64,000 nt of DNA from Mustela lutreola (GCF_030435805.1 NC_081303.1:72205910-72269909); one strand, 5' to 3'; counted from the stretch's first letter, positions 25,060-37,256 are shown. The notes: generated from the letters alone by a model not told the origin. Numbers and translations: made by a program.

Positions 25060-25560
25060 ATTACATAAAAAGATTCTTGAACTCTTTATTAAGTCTCTGG
25101 TTGGAGGGGATGTGGACACAAAGAAACAAAAACACTTGGCTGCAAATATAAACCGGTGTAGACATTATGCAGAAAAATCTGGTAGAACTTAAATTACACT
25201 GAAGTGTATCCTGTTTTAGTAATCCTCCTCCTAGGAGTGTGTCCCAAAGACATTCCACACTTGTTAATAAACCCCAACGTGTGAAGATGTTGTTTGGGTA
25301 TTGGGAAGTTGGAAGCAATCTGTAATCTATTATGGCTAAAAGGGATACCTAAAATATGATGAATGAATACTTCAGAGGGTCATAGAGGTGTTAGGTACCA
25401 TAAACTTAATGAACACAAAGAAACATAAATAACTGAAAAATACTGCTGACTGAAAAAAAAAAAAAACAGTGCAATGAAATCAATTGAATACAATTGATAT
25501 AAACAGAGAGTACTTGTAGGTAAAACACAAATGCATCTTTTATAAGAAAACATACCTACA
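25060..25560 (+). mobile_element. Ancient L1 fragment
   Basis: L1 ORF2-end-like phrases: GGAGGGGATGTGGACACAAAG, ATTATGCAGAAAAATCTGG, CCTCCTCCTAGGAGTGTGTC. Strongly diverged. Confidence 0.5.
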
Positions 25561-25699
25561 GAAGACATCTTAAAATTAAAGTTAAAATAAATCAAAATAG
25601 CTTTATAGGGAGAAAATAAGAGGAAGAATGAAAATAAAGGAAAACAAATAAGAGTAAGTTTCAATATACATTTAGATGTAATCCTTTTTTTTTAACAAA

Positions 25700-26110
25700 A
25701 TGGATCACACCCATTAGTGTTACGTTTTCTGAGTTAACAATACATTTGTTTATGTCTCTCCAAGTCACAGTACAGAGATCTATGATTTCCATGTAAAATA
25801 ACCACAACATAATAGTTTGTATCATGATTGTACATTCTGTTACTCATTTAATCCCTATTGCTGTAAATTTGAGTTTATTTTAATCACTTTTAATCATAAA
25901 CAAGGCCATAGTATGAAACCACATATGTTTGCACATTACAATATTGTTGTAAGATTAATTCTGGAAATATAACTGCAATATTCAATAGTATTCAAGATTT
26001 AAAAATGAAGTAGATAATGCCAAATCACCATCCTAAATACTGTAAAAATCTATATAACCTGCAACACTGAGGGCTTATATTTCAACACATTACTGCATGC
26101 AATGTGTATT
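25700..26110 (-). mobile_element. Ancient L1 fragment, minus strand
   Basis: AT-rich antisense L1-like sequence (TAATCATAAACAAGGCCATAG, ATATTGTTGTAAGATTAATTC). Family not certain. Confidence 0.4.
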
Positions 26111-27089
26111 ACTTGTTGTATTCTTTGCCAGCGTAAGGAAACAAAATAAAATGAAATAAATGAAGACATACATTTATTTGAAAGCACCAGAATAATTTAT
26201 TTAACAATTTATTAATATTTAACCAGCAGAGCAGCTCTTTTCTGTTGCCTCTTTAATTCCTAATTATTATGTGTTGACATTTTTCTATGGGACTTTTGTT
26301 TTAGAAAATTTAGAAAACTTTCATATTACAATTTCATATAATTTATGAAAACAGTGTTTTTTTTTTTTTTTCAGTAAATCTAAGATGGCTGGAACTATAT
26401 AAGTTTTTTAGACACGGTTTCATATACTATCTGAAGGCAACCATTATCTGAATTTAGAATGATAGTACAGAATTAAATGTCATTGTGGGTTTCTAAGTAA
26501 ATGTGTTTCTATGTAATAGTCAATGTCTTTCATGGAGTCTCATAAAATAAATACAATGTTTAAAATCACGTAGGATTTTAAATTCCAAATTAATTTTCAG
26601 AGTAATATTTTGAAGTCAGAGAGATATGTTGGGTCAATTGTGCGAAACTTATTATTCTTCGCCCACCTCTGATAAGGGGGGTCTCACCATAGAGATATTG
26701 GCAACAGTTTGCCAGGATTTCTGGGGAGCTTTTGCTGATGGGCTCTCAGGCCACAGTTTTCTGCCCTGATGCAGGACAAAGGATGCCTGGTACTTAGAGA
26801 TCTACTTTGCAACCATAAGCAAAAGTCCAAGAGAATGACTTGTCAATTTGGGATCAAATAAGAAAGGAACATTCCTAACTGATAACAAATATATGTTATT
26901 ATTTAATTATGAAATAAGAATCAATGAGCAGTCATCTTTTGAAGTACAATGTTAGCATCAAGTTGAACTTGTCCATGTGACCATGCAATTTGTAGGAAAA
27001 TACAATTCCCATGTAAAATATACTAAAACCAAAAAAATGTAATTTCCTAAAAATTCAGATTTGGGTTTCTAATAGCTGTTTACAATAAC
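26111..27089. other. Intergenic DNA, AT-rich
   Basis: No gene or firm repeat. Confidence 0.5.
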
Positions 27090-27105
27090 AAAACTAGAAC
27101 TTTTT

Positions 27106-27304
27106 ATTCTTTTTAAGATTTTATTTATTTATTTGACCGTCAGAGATCACAAGTAGGCAGAGAGGCAGGCAGAGAGAGAGAGAGGAAGGGAAACAGGTTC
27201 CCTGCCAAGCAGAGAGCCAGATGCGGGGCTCTATCCCAGGACCCTGGGATCATGACCCGAGCCAAAGACAGAGTCTTTAATCCACGGAGCCACCCAGGCA
27301 CCCC
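27106..27304 (-). repeat. CanSINE
   Basis: Reverse-strand SINE with perfect target duplication AAAACTAGAACTTTTT at 27090-27105 and 27305-27320. Confidence 0.95.
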
Positions 27305-27320
27305 AAAACTAGAACTTTTT

Positions 27321-29694
27321 TAAAGAAGAGCTGCTTATTCCATAAAACAGGGAAGGAGAAATTCAAAGAGAGAATGGCATATCTTAAGGCCTAAAAGCAA
27401 GGTTGCGTTTTCCCAAATTTGGCTTACTGTCCTGGAACTAAGTAATCAGGATGTAAGTTTGGGTCTCGGTTTTTGTTTTCCACCAATCTCTTCCCCTTTG
27501 CTGTGTCTGCTTCATTCTTAGTCTTGGATTTTCAGCATTTGATTCTATTAAAAGCCAATCTCACCAGAAGTACCACAGAAAAAGGAAGTTTATAAAAACA
27601 ATTCATTCCAATGCCTCAGGCTCCCAGACTGTCTCATTGGTTATGGATTGAAGTTCCCCAGAACTGGGGTTCTCCTAATTGTCAGGCTGAACTGTTTTTC
27701 CTAATTAGAGCCATTGTGGGAATGACTGTTTTCTTGTCTTAATTAGTTTATGTAAAATTCCCAAGAGAGTCTATCTTCCTACTCAAGTTATGCTCAGAAA
27801 AAGATACACACATATAAGAGGGAGGGAGAGAGCTCTACAGGGAGCGTCAGATCTATATTTCATTGCCTGGTGAAGGATATAGAGTTTAGATGGAGGACTC
27901 AGGGTAGGGACATAGCACAAGAGTGAAGGAAGTTGATGGTTGGCCACATCAGGGTAGGGAAAGTTAGAGTCTTCATTTAGATTTGTCCAGCTTTGGAAGC
28001 CAACAGCAGCAAGGTCAGTGAATTAACTAATTTTGGGGAACTGGAGATATCTGAAGGAAGAATGAGCCACCTGCATAAGAATAGATAACCCAGTGTTCAT
28101 GCAGATACCATGAATAACTGTTGATAAGATTCTGAACAAAGAGGAGTTAGGAAAAATAATACTGTAGGACAAGTTAGTACAAAGCGTAAATGTTTTAAAT
28201 ATTACAGTTTCCCAGGAAATGGGGCCAAGGCTCAAATGATTGCTTTAAAGCCACAAATGAGCCTTGTAAGCAATTACTGAAATCTTTTAGGAATCAATGT
28301 TTCAGGAATCAAGTGAGATTTCCAGTTAGCTGTTTGCACTAGATTTACTATTACTAAGTTTTAGATAGAGGAGGGTTCAGTGGGAAAAGTCCAATGGTGG
28401 TTCTTTCAGGTTTAGATCTTCCTTATGCCTTTTTTGAACTAACTGCATTTCTTCGGGAGGGTATTAGGTCTGGGTCTGCTGGGAGGCACCTTCTTCAACT
28501 GGTAGCTTGGTTCAATTTATAAAACCCTTCCCTGAGAGTCATAGTTAGAAGATGTGGTGACTACCACTGGGGAGATCAAGACTTATGGGGAAGAACAGGT
28601 ATGTGTATGAAAAATCAAGAGAACTAGGAATAGGTATATATATGGTAGATATAGATGATAGATAGATGATCAATAGTCATGAATAGAGAGAGATAAATAG
28701 ATACTAGGTAGATAGTTAGACATAGTTATAGATAATAGATGGACAGACAGATGGTCAATGATAGGTAGATCTAGTTCACAGGGAATAGGAAGAGAAAGAT
28801 TCAAGACCTGTGGGATTAACTTGTTGAAACTAGAAAAGACACACATAGAAATTAGTGAAGTTTAAAAAAATGTTAGAGGTTTGAAGGAAGATGAGGATAT
28901 TTCAGGTAGGAAAGATTTACTTTAAGGTAATGTTTGGAGACCAGAAAATGAAACTGACGTGTTTGGAATAATTACGTGTTTACTGAACTGGGGATTGGTG
29001 ATTAGTAATTTGCCATAACAACAGGAGATATGGGTTTTTTTTGTATAAATAAAAAAAAATTCTGTACATTAAAGGAAGATGATGTAGTAGATGGTGTAGG
29101 AATTTGATGGGTCTTAATTACATAATCAGCGGACAAACACATCTGTAGCTAGTATAAGTAAGAAACTGTAATAAAATGCCATTTTCTAATTCATACACAA
29201 GGCTAGAACCTAATGAATGACAGAAAACAAAGGGGGTTTACGACTTCCTGTTCCAGTGATTAAGGAAGTGTTATCCTAGAGGACTTGAGCTGTTCCCTTT
29301 TCAAAGCAGAGACACCTCAGAAGAAGAGAATGGAGAGAACGTGAAACTCTTGTAGAGGATGAAAGGAGGTCACGTGTGTAAACTGATAATCTAGCAAGAC
29401 AGACTTTGAGGGAATGGAAGCTTGTATCGAAAAGTAAGACCTCTGGAAGCTTTGACAGTGGTGTAAGGCTTATGAGTAGGCATCAAATTCGGTGAAGGCA
29501 ATGAAGATAAAAGATACTGATGATAGAGCAAGAAAAATGGGAAGTTAAGCATAGCTGGATGGTTCATTGGGTTTGAGAAGTGAGGCCACGATGGATATAA
29601 AATGACTAATGCTGGTATCTAGATGAACAAAAGTAAGGAATTCACTAAGGGGCTCTGGTGGTGTGCTGTGGATGAGGATGGGGGCACAATAAAA
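27321..29694. other. Intergenic DNA, no gene recognised
   Basis: Includes a degenerate GATA/GATAGATA tract at about 28625-28765. The remainder is unassigned. Confidence 0.5.
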
Positions 29695-30062
29695 AAGTAT
29701 CACCACCGGAGTCTTCAGCTTCAACGACAAGAATTTATTTTCTTTCAATTCTAGGAGCTCGGGGTCTGCGATCCATGTTTGGACAGAATTGCTTTCTTCT
29801 GAGGCCTTTCTCCATGGTTTGCATGTGACTGCCTTCTCCCTGAGTCTTCCTAAGGTACTCCCTCTGAAGCTGGGTCCACATTTCCTCTCCTTAGAAGTCC
29901 ACTGGTCACATCCGATTAAGGTCTACCCTAGTGTCCTCATTTTGATTTCATTATCTCCTTAAGGACCCTTTCTTCAAGCAGAGTCACATTCGGAGGTTCC
30001 AGGGGTTAGAACCTCAACATGAGCACTTTGGGAGGACAGATTTCAGCTTGTAACAGGTGGAG
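29695..30062 (-). mobile_element. ERVL-MaLR-type solitary LTR fossil
   Basis: Antisense MLT1/MaLR-like phrases: AAGAATTTATTTTCTTTCA, TTCTGAGGCCTTTCTCCATGG, GACCCTTTCTTCAAGCAGAG, GGGGTTAGAACCTCAACAT. Old and diverged. Confidence 0.6.
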
Positions 30063-31078
30063 ACAACGCGTTTGGGTGAAGGTGGGACTCTAAGTGGGAG
30101 GGTTCTGAAGAAAGTGTGGGGCTCAAGAAAGAGAAGCAGGATGAGAATCTGGAGTCACACTAGTTAATGGGAGTAGGAGGCCGATAGACACTGATAAAAA
30201 GTCTTGAATAAATAAGATCTTTTCATAAAAAAATATGGAGTTAGAAACAAAGAACAAAGAAAGAAATTTGGGAGGTGGAACACAGAATAGCCAATGAGGG
30301 GAACCAGGGTACTGTGGTGTCAAAAGGCAGAAAAGGAAAGACTTCGTAGGATCAGGTCATTGAGCTTTGGAGGTTAGCAGCAATGAGGACAGAGGGGGGC
30401 CACTGAAATTTTAATCAGAAAGCCACTGATACACTTTAAGAAAACTCATATGGAGCGTTGAGAGCAGATCATTGATTCAAAGGGATTCAGGAGGGAATGA
30501 AGACAATAAATACATATTCACGCATTAGGGAAAAATGATGTTGGTAAAGAGGAGAGAAATCATCTGTTTAGAGACAGTACTTCTCTCATAAGATAAGATT
30601 TGTGCCTATTTGATAACAGAAAAGAAAGACTCAAATAAATGATTCTGAAAAGGGAATAAATTAATAGGACCATATCCTGCAATGTGATGTTTCCATTGCA
30701 TTCCATGGAGCCTACAGACTCTCTCTCCACCCCAGCTCCCACTAGAGCAGCTCTGCATTTATGGCTCCACGTAGTAACTTCCTATTAATTATGGCATTTG
30801 ACCAAAGCCTTTTGGCACAAAACATATTTGAGATCCATTTTCCTACAAGAGGGAGGAGAGAAGGAACTGGAGACGTTAGAATGGCCCATCTTTTTTTTTT
30901 TTTTTTTAAGAAAAATAACACATAAACATTGCTATCATTGGTCTCCTCTGAACATTCTCTGAATAATGATTGCTTATATACATTATGCATATTATATGTA
31001 TATATGGAGATAGAGGATATGTCAGAGACAGGGAAGGAAGAGGGTGAAATTCGCCAGTGATGGTTTGTCTTTGCCGTT
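30063..31078. other. Intergenic DNA
   Basis: No gene recognised; a T run near 30892-30907. Confidence 0.5.
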
Positions 31079-31093
31079 AAAATATTCAATTAA

Positions 31094-31212
31094 GATTAAG
31101 AGTCACTTATGGTTTGTCTCCCTCCCAATCCCATCTTGTTTCATTTATTCTTCTACCCACTTAAGCCTCCATGTTGCATCACCACTTCCTCATAAAAATA
31201 AAAAATTAAAAA
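31094..31212. mobile_element. Short L1 insertion, inverted body joined to A-rich tail
   Basis: An antisense L1 3'-UTR segment (AGATTAAGAGTCACTTATGG... to ...ATCACCACTTCCTCAT) is fused directly to a plus-strand L1 tail (AAAAATAAAAAATT). Perfect 15-base target duplication AAAATATTCAATTAA at 31079-31093 and 31213-31227. Confidence 0.88.
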
Positions 31213-31392
31213 AAAATATTCAATTAAATCACATGCCAGGAATCAGATGAGGAACTGGAAGCCTGAGGAAAGAATTCTGAAATCATTGTGGGGAGATCAT
31301 TAGGGTATCAAGTAAGACTTGAACGAGGGGAAAAAACTCACCTACTGTTCCTTCACTGCCTTGTCTAGTTCTTTCTTTGTCTAAATACATGG

Positions 31393-31580
31393 TTTTAAAA
31401 TGGGGTTCCCTTAACCAGTAGGATTAGAATCATTTAGAAATGTGTTAGGCATGCAAATTGTTTGGCCTTACCCCAGATCTACTGAATTAGAAACTCTCAG
31501 GATAGGGACCAGCAATTTGAGTTTTAACAATGCCTCCATATGGTTCTGAAGATGTGAAAATTAGGGAATCATTGGTTTAA
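31393..31580 (+). mobile_element. MER5-like hAT DNA transposon remnant
   Basis: ATTAGAATCATTTAGAAA, CCCCAGATCTACTGAATTAG and TTTGAGTTTTAACAATGCC follow the MER5A order. Nonautonomous and diverged. Confidence 0.7.
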
Positions 31581-31809
31581 AATATTGACTACACTTTGTG
31601 ACTGGAGATTGTCCCATACTATAACTTTAGTTGTGAGCATTGTGGGGTATGGACTATTTCCTTCTTTCTTTGTCTTCCTCCACATCCCCAGTACAGGGAT
31701 CTACACAGAGTTGGGATTTGGTAAGCATATTTACTCTCTGACCAATAGTAGACATCTCCTACAAGGTTGAGTGCACTGGGAGTTGGAAGTCCTTGTTTTC
31801 GACTAGAAA

Positions 31810-32775
31810 ATGGAGAGCCCCAATCAAAGCACCAATCAGGAATTCATCTTCTCTGCCTTCCCTTATTCCTGGGAAGGTTCTGTCATCTGTTTTGTTCCAC
31901 TGCTCTTCATTTACACTTTCATTGTCTTTGGAAACCTGGTCATCATCACAGTGATCCAGCTGAACGCTCACCTCCACACTCCCATGTACTTCTTCATCAG
32001 CGCCCTTTCTTTCCTGGAGATCTGGTACACCACATCGACCATACCGAAGATGCTCATCAGCCTGCTGAGTGAGAAGAAGAGCATTTCCTTGAATGGCTGT
32101 CTCCTGCAGATGTATTTCTTCCACTCCACTGGCATCAGTGAGGTTTGTCTCTTGACAGCTATGGCCTTTGACCGCTACCTGGCCATCTGTAGCCCTCTCC
32201 ATTATCCCACTATCATGACCCCCAGGCTGTGTGTCCAACTGACTTTGAGTTGCTGCGTTTGTGGCTTTATCACACCCCTCCCTGAGATTGCCTGGATCTC
32301 CACACTGCCGTTTTGTGGCTCTAATCACCTTGAGCATATCTTCTGTGACTTCCTCCCTGTGCTACGCTTGGCTTACACAGACCCACAAGCCATCGTCATG
32401 ATTCAGGTAGTGGATATTGTCCATGCAGTGGAGATTATTATAGCCGTGATGCTCATTTTCTTGTCCTATGTTGGTATTGTGACTGTAATTCTACGCATTC
32501 AGTCAGCTGATGGCCGACGCAAGGCATTTTCCACGTGTGTTTCCCACCTCACTGTCTTTCTGCTCTTCTTTGGCAGTGTGGCCCTCATGTACCTACGCTT
32601 CTCTGCCACCTACTCCTTATTCTGGGATACAGTCATTGCTCTGGCCTTTGCAGTTTTGTCCCCCTTCTTTAACCCCATAATCTATAGTCTGAGGAATAAA
32701 GAAATAAAGGAAGCTATAAAAAAACACTGGGGTCAAGCTAAAATCTTTTTTCATAAGACCAAGGACCTCAAGTAA
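31810..32775 (+). CDS. OR6K2: Olfactory receptor OR6K2
   Basis: Intact single-exon odorant receptor of 321 codons, the OR gene nearest to SPTA1, as in human. N-glycosylation site NQS at 5-7, TM1 GN at 41-42, LHTPMY at 55-60, DRYLAIC at 121-127, KAFSTCVSH at 238-246, NPIIYSLRNKEIK at 288-300. The N-terminus (MESPNQST..QEFIFSAFPYSW) and tail (KKHWGQAKIFF) match remembered human OR6K2 closely. ATG at 31810 follows a possible acceptor (GTTTTCGACTAG) by three bases. Oddity: residue 189 is Tyr (TAC at 32374-32376), where the other two ORs here and human OR6K2 have Cys in the LACTD motif. This would remove the second extracellular-loop-2 disulfide (169-189), while Cys97 and Cys179 remain. No frameshift or stop is present. 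Confidence 0.94.
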   Translation: MESPNQSTNQEFIFSAFPYSWEGSVICFVPLLFIYTFIVFGNLVIITVIQLNAHLHTPMYFFISALSFLEIWYTTSTIPKMLISLLSEKKSISLNGCLLQMYFFHSTGISEVCLLTAMAFDRYLAICSPLHYPTIMTPRLCVQLTLSCCVCGFITPLPEIAWISTLPFCGSNHLEHIFCDFLPVLRLAYTDPQAIVMIQVVDIVHAVEIIIAVMLIFLSYVGIVTVILRIQSADGRRKAFSTCVSHLTVFLLFFGSVALMYLRFSATYSLFWDTVIALAFAVLSPFFNPIIYSLRNKEIKEAIKKHWGQAKIFFHKTKDLK

Positions 32776-32888
32776 GATCTAATTATTGGAAGTCTACATA
32801 GTTGTTGGTGACTTCTCATTCTCAGCTCTCTGTGATCTTTTCCCACCAGCTTTTACTGAAACTGGTCTTCTGGAGGTCACCAAGAACA

Positions 32889-32929
32889 AAATTCACTAAA
32901 ACTAGATATGTAATAGTTTTAGTGAATTT
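32889..32929. other. Perfect 16-bp inverted repeat downstream of OR6K2
   Basis: Arm AAATTCACTAAAACTA (32889-32904), 9-base loop, and its exact reverse complement (32914-32929), 114 bases after the stop codon, so likely in the 3' UTR. Confidence 0.9.
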
Positions 32930-33199
32930 AGTGTATGTAATAGTTTCTTTCAGTCTTTATCCAACCTACATATGGTTGGATCTGACTTTGTTAAATCAGC
33001 TTCCTGCCACTCAATTCAGTCAAGATAAATTCATATTATGGAAATGATCTGGGTCAATATTTAATTTTAACATAGTCAAATGTTGGTCAGATATGGTAAT
33101 TGAAAACTCATCTTCATAAGACAAAGTTCCCTCTGTGGTATCACTAATGGATATAGTTGAAAAATAACCCTAATTCCTAAATTAAGTATTCACTGTTTT

Positions 33200-33300
33200 C
33201 TTAATTTAAATTCAATTAGCCGGCGTACAGTACATACTTAGTTTCTGAGGTAGTTTGCAATAACTTATCGGTTGTGAATAACACCCAGTATTCATTATTG
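33200..33300 (-). mobile_element. L1 3' UTR fragment
   Basis: AAATTCAATTAGCCGGCGTAC and TAACACCCAGTATTCAT match carnivore L1 3' UTR in antisense. Confidence 0.6.
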
Positions 33301-34797
33301 ACGAATATCTGTATAGACATGTTTCAGCAGGTTCTCCTATGCCTCACCTGTTCCATTCACACCTTAGCAGTACTGTACAACATGAGTCCCATGTCTAGAT
33401 CGGTAACGAGCCAAGGCCATCACAACTATAATGTGTGAAGTGAGTGGAGGCCGTTTTGCTCAAGACTCAATCCATTTCATTATTGCTGGTGACTGTAAGA
33501 AGCTAGGACCATGGGTAGGCCTCTGTAATAGTGACAGGGGAGGAAGCCTGACAAAGCCATTAGCTGCAATTGTGCAGTAGTTAAAGACTATGGCAAAGAA
33601 TCTTAGGTCAAGAAGATCACTGAATAATACTATAAGTGCAAAAACAAAATTTAAAACTTAGTCTTAAAAAAAATAAAGCAATATAACCATCAAGGTATCA
33701 GTGCTTTTTTTTTTTTTTTTCATAATGAGTCCAAAATCTTAATCTTTGTGTTCAATGCAATTAAAGATATTGTGAATTAAGTGATGACATCAATAAATCC
33801 CCATTGAATGAGTAAGCCAGCACAGCCACGCTGCGTTCTGACTGTTCCAGCTGGCATCCAACAGTACTGAATGACTCTTCCCTTTTCCCTTGGCTTTGAA
33901 GATGCTGAACTCTCCTTGTCCTATTTTGTTTGAGGGCTTTTTCTCTTACTGAGTCTTCTTATACATGCTTCATAAAGGGCGATTTTCTCCAGGGCTCATA
34001 CCCCAATTAAGATGTAATAAAGGGTACATTTACATTTAGTAAATTTACCTTTATTACAAGGTAAATGTTAGGAGATTTCCCCTCCTCCGTAGCCCGCCCA
34101 CACAACTCCTGTGATTGTCAGTCTCATTTTCCCATGACTGTGCCACAGCCAGGCCCTCATCCTCACTCCTTAATGTTATGACACCAGACGGAAAGACAGG
34201 AGTAAGGGGGAAAGGCTGATAAGAAGAAGCTAATATGATCTAATAAAAATCTTAGATAGAGAAGGGAAGGTAAATGAGAGAAAACCCATTGGCTGTGGGT
34301 GGAGATGCCCTAACAAAGAAAGTCTTCAGCATCTACTTGATAGGAGAAAACAAGGGAAAACAGGGAAGAGAGGAGCAGGGAGACCAGTAGCGTTGCGGGG
34401 TTTGAGTAGTGCGGCAACGTCTCGTGCTCTTCCGGAGAAATGAGGAAGGAATTACTTCACTCCTTGACTGACTAGTTATTTTAACTGTACTTGCCCCAAG
34501 GGTAATATCGTTAGAGAACTGATATGCATGAACCTCCAGCAGGGGAAAGGGTTCATACTTTTCTTATCTCTTCTCTCCACTTTCTGTATGATAGAATCCT
34601 TTCCTAGAAATTATCAGTATCCCTAGAACTTCATAGAGCTAAAACTATCTCTCTTACATCCATACACTTCCACCTTCAAGCTGTTTTCCCAACTGAGGAT
34701 GAATTATTTCTTAAAGCTTAGATATGATCACTTTGTTACTTTGCTTAAAAACCTACGATTAAACCGAACCTACTCTGTGAATGGAATTTTACTAGAT

Positions 34798-34833
<36 letters not shown>

Positions 34834-35269
34834 TGTGTATTTTGAGCAAAAACAATTCCAAGCTGAGGAAAAACAAAATCAAAGGAAACAGAAAAGAAAG
34901 AAAAGAAACAGAAAGGAAGCAGAAAATAAAAGAAAGTTCGTGGTGTGTTGACATCCATGAATGACTTTCTTACTATGCCCTTAGTAAATGCATAGGATTT
35001 AAGGAAATGTGTGGCCTCTGACTTGGTGAGCACGGGAGCACCTAACTCATTCTTCTTAATTTTAGATGTATTTTATCAACAGCTCTGTTGCATTTATTAA
35101 TCATAGTTTTGCTTCTTGTAATAAAATAACATTTTTATATTCACAAGTGCAATTATATTTATTGATAGCAAAAATACAATTTTCTCATTATTGGGCATGG
35201 ACTGTATAGAAGATATTGTAATAAATGTCTCCTGTATATATGTTACTTGATAACAATCCTAAGAAATAG
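33301..35269. other. Intergenic DNA
   Basis: No gene recognised. A (GT)n tract lies at 34801-34838. Confidence 0.5.
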
Positions 35270-35430
35270 GTATTATTATCATTCTTATTGTGTAATTGAG
35301 AAAACTGTGACTTCTAAGGGTTAAATGACTTGTCTGAGGCCATGCATTTAGGAAGAGGCTGGGCTGTGATTCGAACTCCATTCACTTTTACTCCGAAAGC
35401 CTTGCACTTAACCACCATGCTACATTCCTG
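35270..35430 (-). repeat. MIR fragment
   Basis: Reversed MIR order: TATTATTATCATTCTTATTG, GTTAAATGACTTGTCTGAGG, GGGCTGTGATTCGAACTCC. Confidence 0.8.
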
Positions 35431-35639
35431 ACATTGTGCTGATATTCTTGAGAAAACGGAGAGGTGAGGAGGACTCCATTCTCAGAGGCAATAGCATAGG
35501 CCATTCCTGGGGTTCTTGTTAATTCTATTAAAATAGCTCGGCTATTTCTTCAAGAAACTTTAAAAATGTATCACTATATACAGAGGAAAGTGCTAGGTGT
35601 TGGAATGATAGTGCTATAAGGCCCATTCTCTGATGTGCA

Positions 35640-36004
35640 GAAACTCACAGTCTGGAACCAGAGTTGACATCAGTTGACCCATGAGCTGGATCCGGGTGAT
35701 GGGAGGTCTACACCTCTGCCATTGTCCTTGGAACATTGGTTCTGCTTGTCTTCCCCCCTTCAGGAGCTGCTCCAAGGACAGAGTCTTGACGTGTTGATGA
35801 GGTGCTCACAGAATTTGGGCAGCATACACGACTGAACCCCATTAATGCCCCTATATAAACTTTTAAGACTCTGGTGACTGGGTGTGAGGACCCACGCATC
35901 CTGTGGTCACCCAAGACAACCTTGTATGCAAGTTCCCTTTGCTTATTAAACCTGCCGTCTACCAATCTGGAGTGACCTGCCTTTTTTTGGGTCTCTCACT
36001 GCCC
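35640..36004 (+). mobile_element. Possible solitary ERV LTR fossil
   Basis: Contains a TATA-like CTATATAAAC, then TTATTAAACC as a possible poly(A) signal and a GGGTCTCTCAC-like end, the order of U3-R-U5. No internal viral region adjoins. Boundaries approximate, family unresolved. Confidence 0.45.
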
Positions 36005-36787
36005 TCCAAATATGGACACTGGTTTCAGATTACACCTGGAAAGATTTAGAAGAGCTTGTAAACCAACAAAAGGATGCTGTAGAATTTATCCTGAAAATGC
36101 TTTTTTTTTTTTTTCCCCAAATACTTGGAATCTCAGAGTAGGCCACACTAGGCATGAAGGCCATGTCCCCCATCCTGGGCAATGCTCATGGCTTCATAGT
36201 TCCATTATGTGGCTGCTTCTTCTGTGGACCTGTGGATATTTCTTCCACAGTTGTGAGCCAACCAGCCACATTGTGGCCCAATAATTTCTATGTATCAGGC
36301 ACTGATAGGTTCTGGAAAAGAGTTTCCACAGGAGAACTGGAGAGAAATCTATGAAAGTACTATGCAAAAAGTGATAACAAAACTCATAAAATCATAACAG
36401 ACTTAGTATCTATTCTTGGCGAGTCAAGAAAAACTTCAAAGAGAAATTTATTTCTTCTGAGACATGAAGAACCTTTACTGTTTCTTTGCATTGGTTGTTT
36501 ACCCATAGATCTCCACCCTGATTTAATTTAGGAGATTTCTTGACACACACTAAGGACAGGCAGTAGACTGCTTTTAAGGAATACCTTACTCTTTCATCCT
36601 CGATAATGGCGAGATAGAATTTTTGCTGGGAGGACTAAAAGCTTCTTCCTATGTAGTGGAAGTATTTATTCCAAGTAAAACCAAGAGCTGACACATTCAG
36701 AAAGTAAATTGAGGTAAATGAGCTTTTAAAAATTGTTTGCAATTAAACTTGTGACATTTAAAGTTATTTTTGCTCATTCATTCATTC
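36005..36787. other. Intergenic DNA
   Basis: Nothing recognised. Confidence 0.5.
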
Positions 36788-37045
36788 TTTTTTTTTTAAT
36801 TTTTTATTTCTTTTCAATGTAACAGTAGTCATTGTTTTTGCACCACACTCAGTGCTCATGCAATCCGTGCTCTCTCTAATACCCACCACCTGGTTCCCCC
36901 AACCTCCCACTCCCCACCCCTTCAAAACCCTGATTGTTTTTCCGTCATGCATTCTTTACTTTAGAAAAGATCTATCATATGTCTATTATCTATTTTTTTT
37001 TTAATTTTTTATTTTTGATAAACATATATTTTTATCCCCAGGGTA
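36788..37045 (-). mobile_element. Two L1 3' UTR fragments
   Basis: 36788-36955 has GCACCACACTCAGTGCTCAT and TAATACCCACCACCTGG. 36992-37045 has TTTTTGATAAACATATATTT and a second L1 end. Confidence 0.8.
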
Positions 37046-37256
37046 TTTTTTAAAGAGTTTATTTATTTGTTTGTTTATTTATTTATTTAAAAGAGAGAGA
37101 GAGAGAGAGAGCATGAGTGGGGGTGGGGCAGAGAGAGAGGGAGAAGCAGGTTCCCTGCTGAGCAGGAAACCCCATGTGGGACTTGATCCCAGGATCCTAA
37201 GATCATTACCTTCGCCAAAGTCCAATGCTTAACAGACTGAGCCACCCAGGAGCCAA
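37046..37256 (-). repeat. Older CanSINE
   Basis: T-rich tail at left, a GA run, GCAGGTTCCCTGCTGAGCAG, and the head GAGCCACCCAGGAGCC at right. Confidence 0.85.

Noticed and set aside
31759-32337. 192-codon minus-strand open frame
   Set aside because: Antisense shadow of OR6K2; no independent features.
36012-36354. Possible OR pseudogene between OR6K2 and SPTA1 (human has OR6K1P)
   Set aside because: The frames here contain none of the OR motifs (MAYDRY, SLRNK, KAFSTC); I could not find an OR relic by eye.
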